DNA of 11,383 bases from Flavobacteriales bacterium UBA5422. GTDB lineage: Bacteria; Bacteroidota; Bacteroidia; Flavobacteriales_D; Crocinitomicaceae. The notes beneath the pieces are model-generated. The model worked only from the letters and a program-made list of their open reading frames with translations, did not search any database and had not been told where the DNA came from. A program made the position numbers and the translations under genes. The DNA lies in contig DHNG01000032.1 in NCBI GenBank assembly GCA_002409405.1, positions 1,937-13,319 on the forward strand. Reading direction: 5' to 3'. Below, one piece after another: positions 6,884 through 11,383 of the stretch (its first letter is position 1; every line of letters starts with the position of its first letter).

Positions 6884-6960
6884 CTAATCCGACAATTCTT
6901 CCCCAATCCTTCGTGTAGTAATCAGGCTAGTCAACAGCTTCTTCATCACGAATATTTCTT

Positions 6961-7527
6961 TCATTTCAGGCTGCTTCCTCTATCGTGAACTTTTTTCATT
7001 TTTTTTATCAGTCTACTTATTTTTTGCTTATCAAACGATGAAAAATCTTTACTTGTATGTATACTTAAGGTTCTACACAAATACATCCTAAACGGTTCTT
7101 CTTTTATGTTGTTATTATGATACGCTTCCAATAAAATCGGGTAGTATTTAATTCTCACCTCATTATGAGTTGCATGATGAATAATTAACCACGGTGTTGA
7201 TAGCGCGAGACCATCTATTTCATTTTGATTTGGATAACCATAATGGTTTAAATACAGACCTACTTTAACTAAGTTTATAGAATCAACCTCTCGTACCTGA
7301 TCTAAAATTCGCTTGCGGCCTGAATATGAGGTATCTTTTGCAACTTCTTCATTCCAATAGACTCGAATATCCTGATCGGATTGAAAAATAGTTTCTAAAT
7401 AATCACTTTTAGCTCTGTTATCTGTCAGCTGACTGATTTCCTTCATGTAAACACTATCTGTTTGCGAATAGCTATTACTTACTAAAAACAATAGATGTGT
7501 ACATAAAAGAAGTTTTATAATTGTCAT
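6961..7527 (-). CDS. Small secreted protein, weakly DUF6624-like
   Basis: A 188-residue protein beginning with a signal peptide (MTIIKLLLCTHLLFLVSNSY, cleavage near SYSQ at 19-22). The middle resembles the DUF6624 pattern: GYP at 97-99, then PWLIIHH at 112-118, and a KYYPILLEAYHNNNI segment (128-141). The family's usual QLYGTQ-like end is not seen and the C-terminus is basic instead (KQKISRLIKKMKKVHDR), so the assignment is tentative; no function is known. The start was chosen because the frame continues upstream to an ATG at 7665, but those 46 residues would overlap coaE and bury the signal peptide. The gene lies 31 bases after coaE on the same strand. Hand-counted GC for 7021-7320 is 33 percent against 42 percent for 7681-7980 within coaE, which may reflect weak constraint or later acquisition. 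Confidence 0.7.
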   Translation of the reverse strand: MTIIKLLLCTHLLFLVSNSYSQTDSVYMKEISQLTDNRAKSDYLETIFQSDQDIRVYWNEEVAKDTSYSGRKRILDQVREVDSINLVKVGLYLNHYGYPNQNEIDGLALSTPWLIIHHATHNEVRIKYYPILLEAYHNNNIKEEPFRMYLCRTLSIHTSKDFSSFDKQKISRLIKKMKKVHDRGSSLK

Positions 7528-7558
7528 AAGACCGGAAGATTGAATAATTGTCCGTTTT

Positions 7559-8143
7559 TCAGATTTTACTATATAGCAGAGACTCCAATTCCTCCAATTG
7601 AGCCAAAAGCGGACGTTCATCATTGTAAATGATAAAATCAGCGTAACGAACTTTGTCTTCGTCATCCCATTGCTTGGCCATTCTTACCAACACTTCTTCC
7701 CGGGTGCTGTCATCCCGTTGCATGGTCCGTTGAATCCGGGTTTCCTTATCCGCAGTAACCAACACGGTGTAATCAAGTGTTTTATAAGAGCCTGTTTCAA
7801 TCAAAATAGCTGCTTCATTGAATACAAAGGGAGTCTGTTGTTTATCTGCCCATTGTTTAAAATCAGCTCTCACAACCGGATGTATGATCTGATTGACTTG
7901 TTCCCTGATTGTATCATCGGAAAAAATCCGGGATGCCAGCAGGCTTTTATTCAATTCGTTTCCATTAAAGATTTCATCTCCCAGTAAATCAATTAACCCA
8001 CGACGGATATCGGGATTACTGCTTGTTAGTTGTTTGGATGCGCTATCAGAATAATAAACCGGATATCCCATTTTTTCCAAAATTCCGCATACATATGATT
8101 TTCCGGAACCAATTCCTCCTGTTATTCCGATTTTCAATGGCAT
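7559..8143 (-). CDS. coaE: Dephospho-CoA kinase
   Basis: A 194-residue enzyme that phosphorylates the 3'-hydroxyl of dephospho-CoA with ATP, the last step of coenzyme A synthesis, in the cytoplasm. The Walker A loop GGIGSGKS is at residues 9-16 after the typical LKIGITGG strand. YYSDSASKQL (29-38) fits the DADxxxR-type substrate region with D32. IHPVV, a marker of the lid region, and FVFNEAAILIETG match conserved blocks, and the RIQRTMQRDDSTREEVLVRM helix is family-typical. Length is normal (about 200). The start at 8143 is supported by a full Shine-Dalgarno sequence, GGAGGAG, seven bases upstream, lying in the last codons of the siaC-like gene; an in-frame ATG at 8164 would overlap that gene by 20 bases and add seven residues foreign to the family. 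It begins one base after the preceding stop, so coupling is likely. Confidence 0.95.
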   Translation of the reverse strand: MPLKIGITGGIGSGKSYVCGILEKMGYPVYYSDSASKQLTSSNPDIRRGLIDLLGDEIFNGNELNKSLLASRIFSDDTIREQVNQIIHPVVRADFKQWADKQQTPFVFNEAAILIETGSYKTLDYTVLVTADKETRIQRTMQRDDSTREEVLVRMAKQWDDEDKVRYADFIIYNDERPLLAQLEELESLLYSKI

Positions 8144-8144
8144 T

Positions 8145-8537
8145 TTAAATCTCCTCCACTTCAATCATGCAAAACGGTAGTTCTACGATCGCCTGGTAAT
8201 CTTCCCCTGCCTCTTCCATGTCTTCATCATCTGTTTCGTAATACCAATGAACCGTCACTTTTGACTTCACCCTGTTGAGCTGCTCAAATTTTCGAAACAA
8301 ATCCAGGATACATTTGGAAGAAGAGGTGTTGAAATATTCAAGACGGATTTGCACCGTTGTTTCTTGCTGCGGATGTTCACAGTATTGATCTACCCAATTG
8401 TTTATCGGTTGAAAAAAATCAATTGAATTTTCAGGAATGGATCTCCCCCTCAATAAAAGTACACCTGTACTCCCGTCAAATTCCACTTCAGGTGTTTTGG
8501 CTGAACCTTCAACGACATACTTCTCAAATCCAATCAT
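8145..8537 (-). CDS. SiaC family (DUF1987) regulatory phosphoprotein
   Basis: A 130-residue protein matching DUF1987/SiaC end to end: TPEVEFD at 15-21, the RGRSIPENSIDFFQPI block at 30-45, the hallmark YFNTSSSK at 68-75, VHWYYETDDEDMEEAGEDY in the later half, and a final LPFCMIEV strand. In Pseudomonas aeruginosa SiaC is phosphorylated on a Thr by the kinase SiaB, dephosphorylated by the phosphatase SiaA, and in its unmodified form activates the diguanylate cyclase SiaD. T71 in YFNTSSS is the candidate phosphosite here, by motif only. None of siaA, siaB or siaD is in the window, so the partner is unknown. The gene sits between the MutS-like gene (97 bases upstream) and coaE (one base downstream). 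Family call firm; function in this organism is inference. Confidence 0.88.
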   Translation of the reverse strand: MIGFEKYVVEGSAKTPEVEFDGSTGVLLLRGRSIPENSIDFFQPINNWVDQYCEHPQQETTVQIRLEYFNTSSSKCILDLFRKFEQLNRVKSKVTVHWYYETDDEDMEEAGEDYQAIVELPFCMIEVEEI

Positions 8538-8633
8538 GATACATACACTAATAACTGTTAGACTTTTCGAACGAATATACGGAATTTCCGAAACATTTTA
8601 ACGTTTTTTGACATTTTTCTGATCGGAAAAAAA

Positions 8634-10403
8634 TCAATCCACGAGTTTCATTTTCCGGAGCAGGAAGGAAGCGTTCATATTTTTACAAACCCCATCTCTG
8701 ATTTTATAATCGAAATAAAGTTCTTCTCCTTCAATTGTGGAATCAAAGTATACGTTTCGGAATGCTGTATGCTTACCGGCTAAATCCGTGAGTGAAAGGT
8801 CATGTGTAGCAATAATTCCTTTGGCACCGATCTTATTCAGTTTCTGCAGAAAACCGGCAGATCCGATTTCTTTGTCCTTGCTGTTGGTACCTTTCAGAAT
8901 TTCATCCAGGATTACAAATACGCGTTTCTCGGATTCAATCGCATCCATGATAAATCGCAGGCGTGTTAATTCGGCATGGAAGTATGAGCTCTCTACCGTC
9001 AGATCATCACTTGTACGCATACTTGAATACAGCAACATATCCGGGATCCGGCAGGTATCCGCCAAAACGGGAAATCCTGCATTGGCAGAAATAATCGCCA
9101 GCCCCACACTTCGGAGGTACGTGCTTTTGCCCGCCATGTTCGGCCCTGTTATAATCAGGAACGCTTCATCCCGGGACAGTTTAAAATCATTGCAGATTTG
9201 TTTTTCAACTGCCACAAACGGATGTCCCAATGATCGAATCTCGAAATTACCGTCCGGATCCTGTTCAGAGAAACAGGTTGTCCCTCGGTTGAACCGGTAA
9301 ATAGCACCGGAGATCCACACTTCGATTTCTGCCATATACGATTCCCATACCTCCAGTTCAGAAGCGTAGTTGTTGTGCCATTTTTTTGACTTCGCCAGCA
9401 AATGGAAATCCCATGCAAACAGGTAGTTCAGCAATACTCCCACCAATACATTCATCCGGTATTCAGCACGTTTTCGGATCACAATCAACTCTTGTAATCC
9501 CTGGTGCATTCCTGTTTTACCAAACAAAATTTCTTTGTATTTCTGTCCCTCTTCGGAGGATAAATCCAATTGCTGAAACAGTTCCAATTGCTTGTACAAT
9601 GCATTGATTTTTTCCGAACGGTTACTGATCAGATGCATCCATTTATTCGTTTGTTTAACCCGTGTACCTACAATTACCAGAATCAGAATGCCAATCAGTA
9701 TCAGGTGAGAAGAAGCAATCAGGTTCACATTGTACAAAACAATGGAAGTAATGGCAATTGCCGGAAGCACCCACCGCAATATGTTAATGGAATTCCCACC
9801 GAATTCAGCTGTTTTCAACGTGTTTAATGTTTGCTGACGTTCTTCGTGTTTCAGAAAAACTTTTGACTCTACAACAAATTGCTGTGACCAGGTGATATTT
9901 TCGGATAATTCCCGAATCATCTGTTGATTCATCTGCTTATCTTTCGCTCCGACAGCAAGTGTTTCCGCCAGGCGTTTGGTTCCTGTCGGAAGCACAGTCC
10001 GGTTGATGTATTGAAAAACACTTTTCGGACCAAATAAATCCATGTCATTGGCATACGGATGTTGGGGAGATTTGAATTCACTTCCATCCGGAAAATCAGA
10101 CCAATTGCCTTTCAGTAATTTCAACTCACTTTGATTGAGTGCAATGTACAGTTCTTCTTTTTCTTTTTCCAGCTTCGCATCCAGCCATTTATTAACCAGG
10201 TAAATAAACAAGGCTGTTTCTGCCGTAACGACAACCAACAGGATGGTTCCCCAACCAATCAGGTACCAACTCAAAACAATCAACAGAAATGAAAACAAGC
10301 GCGCAAATGTATACAACCGGTGTTTCCGTTTTGCCTGTTCTAACAATGCCGTATGTTGTTCAACTTGTTTGCTGTAAAAATCAGCCTGATTTCCTGCTAT
10401 CAT
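8634..10403 (-). CDS. Membrane-anchored MutS-family ATPase
   Basis: A 589-residue protein with a C-terminal MutS ATPase domain. Walker A GPNMAGKST is at 420-428, SSYFHAEL (472-479) matches the MutS StF-Em helix, Walker B VFVILDE is at 495-501 and runs into the signature LKGTNSKD, and the switch histidine is H534 in ATHD. The front part has no mismatch-recognition domain and no Phe-X-Glu motif. Instead there are two hydrophobic hairpins, at about 33-70 and about 211-247, predicted to be four membrane helices, with a core/clamp-like region between and after them. A further hydrophobic stretch at 316-336 may belong to the core. The protein is therefore not the repair enzyme MutS1; no Smr domain is visible, which also separates it from MutS2. 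Its start overlaps the hemB stop by one base (TAATG), implying coupling. The role is unknown; DNA handling at the membrane is a guess. Confidence 0.85.
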   Translation of the reverse strand: MIAGNQADFYSKQVEQHTALLEQAKRKHRLYTFARLFSFLLIVLSWYLIGWGTILLVVVTAETALFIYLVNKWLDAKLEKEKEELYIALNQSELKLLKGNWSDFPDGSEFKSPQHPYANDMDLFGPKSVFQYINRTVLPTGTKRLAETLAVGAKDKQMNQQMIRELSENITWSQQFVVESKVFLKHEERQQTLNTLKTAEFGGNSINILRWVLPAIAITSIVLYNVNLIASSHLILIGILILVIVGTRVKQTNKWMHLISNRSEKINALYKQLELFQQLDLSSEEGQKYKEILFGKTGMHQGLQELIVIRKRAEYRMNVLVGVLLNYLFAWDFHLLAKSKKWHNNYASELEVWESYMAEIEVWISGAIYRFNRGTTCFSEQDPDGNFEIRSLGHPFVAVEKQICNDFKLSRDEAFLIITGPNMAGKSTYLRSVGLAIISANAGFPVLADTCRIPDMLLYSSMRTSDDLTVESSYFHAELTRLRFIMDAIESEKRVFVILDEILKGTNSKDKEIGSAGFLQKLNKIGAKGIIATHDLSLTDLAGKHTAFRNVYFDSTIEGEELYFDYKIRDGVCKNMNASFLLRKMKLVD

Positions 10404-11374
10404 TATCGCTGTGTCATTTGAGCAAAATCCTTTGCAAAATAAGTCAAAATTCCATCTGCACCCGCACGTTTGATACTCAGCAATGTTTCATATACAGCCG
10501 CTTCGTAATTGAGCCATCCGTTTTTTGCAGCAGCATGAATCATTGCACATTCTCCGCTCACATTGTAGGCAGTTACCGGAACAGGAAATGTTTCTTTCAG
10601 CAAATGAATCACATCCAGGTAACACATGGCTGGTTTCACCATGATCATATCTGCTCCTTCATTGATATCCAACTCTGCTTCGATCAACGCTTCTCGTTTA
10701 TTTGCCGGATTCATCTGGTATGTTTTCTTATCACCCGATTTAGGAGCAGAGTTCAATGCATCTCTAAAGGGTCCGTAGAAAGCGCTCGCATATTTCGCTG
10801 TATAAGACATAATGGAAATGTCTGTGTATCCATTGGCATCCAGGTGTTCCCGAATACTTGCGATCCGTCCGTCCATCATATCTGAAGGACCGATGATATC
10901 AATTCCCGCTTGCGCCTGTGCCAATGACATGTTGTTGAGTAACGGTAGCGTTTCATCGTTGAGAATCCTTCCATTTTCTACCAGTCCGTCGTGGCCGTCA
11001 GAAGAATAGGGATCCAATGCAACATCGCTCATGAGCATCACTTCCGGAAACCGTTCTTTGATGGCACGGATAGCATGCAGATAGAAATTATCCGATGACC
11101 AGCTATACGTTCCCGTTTTATCTTTTAAATGCTCTTCAACCGCCGGAAACAAGTCAAACGATCGTACACCAAGTTCAACACATGTTTCAATCTCGGGAAG
11201 CAACCGGTCGATTGACCACCGGTAATTTCCCGGCATGGAAGACACTTCTTCTTTTATGTTTTTCCCATCCTTGAGGAAAATGGGATAGATCAGATTTTCT
11301 ACGCCTAATTTTGTTTCTTCAACCATTGAACGGATGACCGCCGATTTTCGGTTTCTTCTGGGACGAATATTCAT
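10403..11374 (-). CDS. hemB: Porphobilinogen synthase (delta-aminolevulinic acid dehydratase)
   Basis: A complete 323-residue enzyme that condenses two 5-aminolevulinate molecules to porphobilinogen, the second committed step of haem and tetrapyrrole synthesis, in the cytoplasm. The N-terminal RPRRNRKSAVIRSMVEET arm is typical. The two active-site lysines are K194 (SYTAKYASAFYGPFRDA) and K247 (MIMVKPAMCYLDVI). The metal loop reads DVALDPYSSDGHDG (117-130): the three Cys of the zinc enzymes are A119, D121 and D129, so this is the Asp-rich type that does not use active-site zinc and is usually magnesium-activated. IIGPSDMMDGR (160-170), AYNVSGE (269-275) and the LSIKRAGADGILTYFAKD end all match. 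The start gives the full family N-terminus; only nine bases precede it in the window, so its promoter is not visible. It leads a leftward gene group and overlaps the MutS-like gene by one base. Confidence 0.97.
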   Translation of the reverse strand: MNIRPRRNRKSAVIRSMVEETKLGVENLIYPIFLKDGKNIKEEVSSMPGNYRWSIDRLLPEIETCVELGVRSFDLFPAVEEHLKDKTGTYSWSSDNFYLHAIRAIKERFPEVMLMSDVALDPYSSDGHDGLVENGRILNDETLPLLNNMSLAQAQAGIDIIGPSDMMDGRIASIREHLDANGYTDISIMSYTAKYASAFYGPFRDALNSAPKSGDKKTYQMNPANKREALIEAELDINEGADMIMVKPAMCYLDVIHLLKETFPVPVTAYNVSGECAMIHAAAKNGWLNYEAAVYETLLSIKRAGADGILTYFAKDFAQMTQR

Positions 11375-11383
11375 TGTATTTAT

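Noticed and set aside
7528..7665. N-terminal extension of the secreted DUF6624-like protein
   Set aside because: The 46 extra codons run into coaE in another frame and would precede a clear signal peptide.
8144..8164. Earlier ATG for coaE at 8164
   Set aside because: It overlaps the siaC-like gene, lacks the GGAGGAG spacing and adds residues not seen in CoaE proteins.
8572..8579. TATATTCG on the - strand as a promoter for the siaC-like gene
   Set aside because: One mismatch to TAnnTTTG and no TTG at the needed distance; cotranscription with the upstream gene is as likely.
8580..8590. Short palindrome CGGAATTTCCG before the siaC-like gene
   Set aside because: Five-base arms are within chance for a 97-base gap and no second copy is seen.
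8737..9300. 187-codon open frame on the + strand, antisense to the MutS-like gene
   Set aside because: Lies fully opposite the conserved ATPase domain and shows no protein-like features.
10289..10885. 198-codon open frame on the + strand, antisense to hemB
   Set aside because: Cys-, His- and Phe-rich composition without family likeness; it is the mirror of well-conserved hemB codons.

Overview
The window looks like chromosomal DNA of a member of the Bacteroidota, most likely Flavobacteriales. The first gene ends in a type IX secretion (Por) sorting domain. Several starts are preceded by the Bacteroidota-type promoter box TAnnTTTG. A BatA-type membrane protein and a membrane-anchored MutS-like ATPase are also typical of the phylum. 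The genus cannot be fixed from sequence alone. There are no rRNA, tRNA, CRISPR or insertion-sequence features that I can support.

Left half (1-5747, + strand): the C-terminal end of a T9SS-exported, probably beta-propeller protein; a secreted DUF1684 protein; a compact three-gene cluster of a BatA/VWA membrane protein, a dihydroorotase-like protein and a PmtA/KsgA-like methyltransferase (first pair overlapping by one base, second pair 6 bp apart); then a lipoprotein of unknown family with its own well-formed promoter. The dihydroorotase-like protein lacks most metal and substrate ligands of the family, so it is probably a pseudoenzyme.

Middle (5748-5920): a convergent intergenic stretch with a homopyrimidine tract, a strong inverted repeat and three copies of CACATAG, resembling a dispersed intergenic repeat.

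Right half (5921-11374, - strand), two transcription groups read leftwards. Group one is hemB, a membrane-anchored MutS-family ATPase (overlapping hemB by one base), a SiaC/DUF1987 protein, coaE (one base after siaC) and a small secreted protein with weak DUF6624 likeness. Group two, behind its own TAGCTTTG box, is an acidic hypothetical protein followed by a PaaI-like hotdog thioesterase. HemB (tetrapyrroles) and CoaE (last step of CoA synthesis) are housekeeping enzymes; the genes between and after them are less understood.

The region is mainly ordinary core genome. The items most worth a second look are the degenerate dihydroorotase coupled to the BatA protein, the membrane-bound MutS relative coupled to hemB, and the SiaC protein without visible SiaA, SiaB or SiaD partners.
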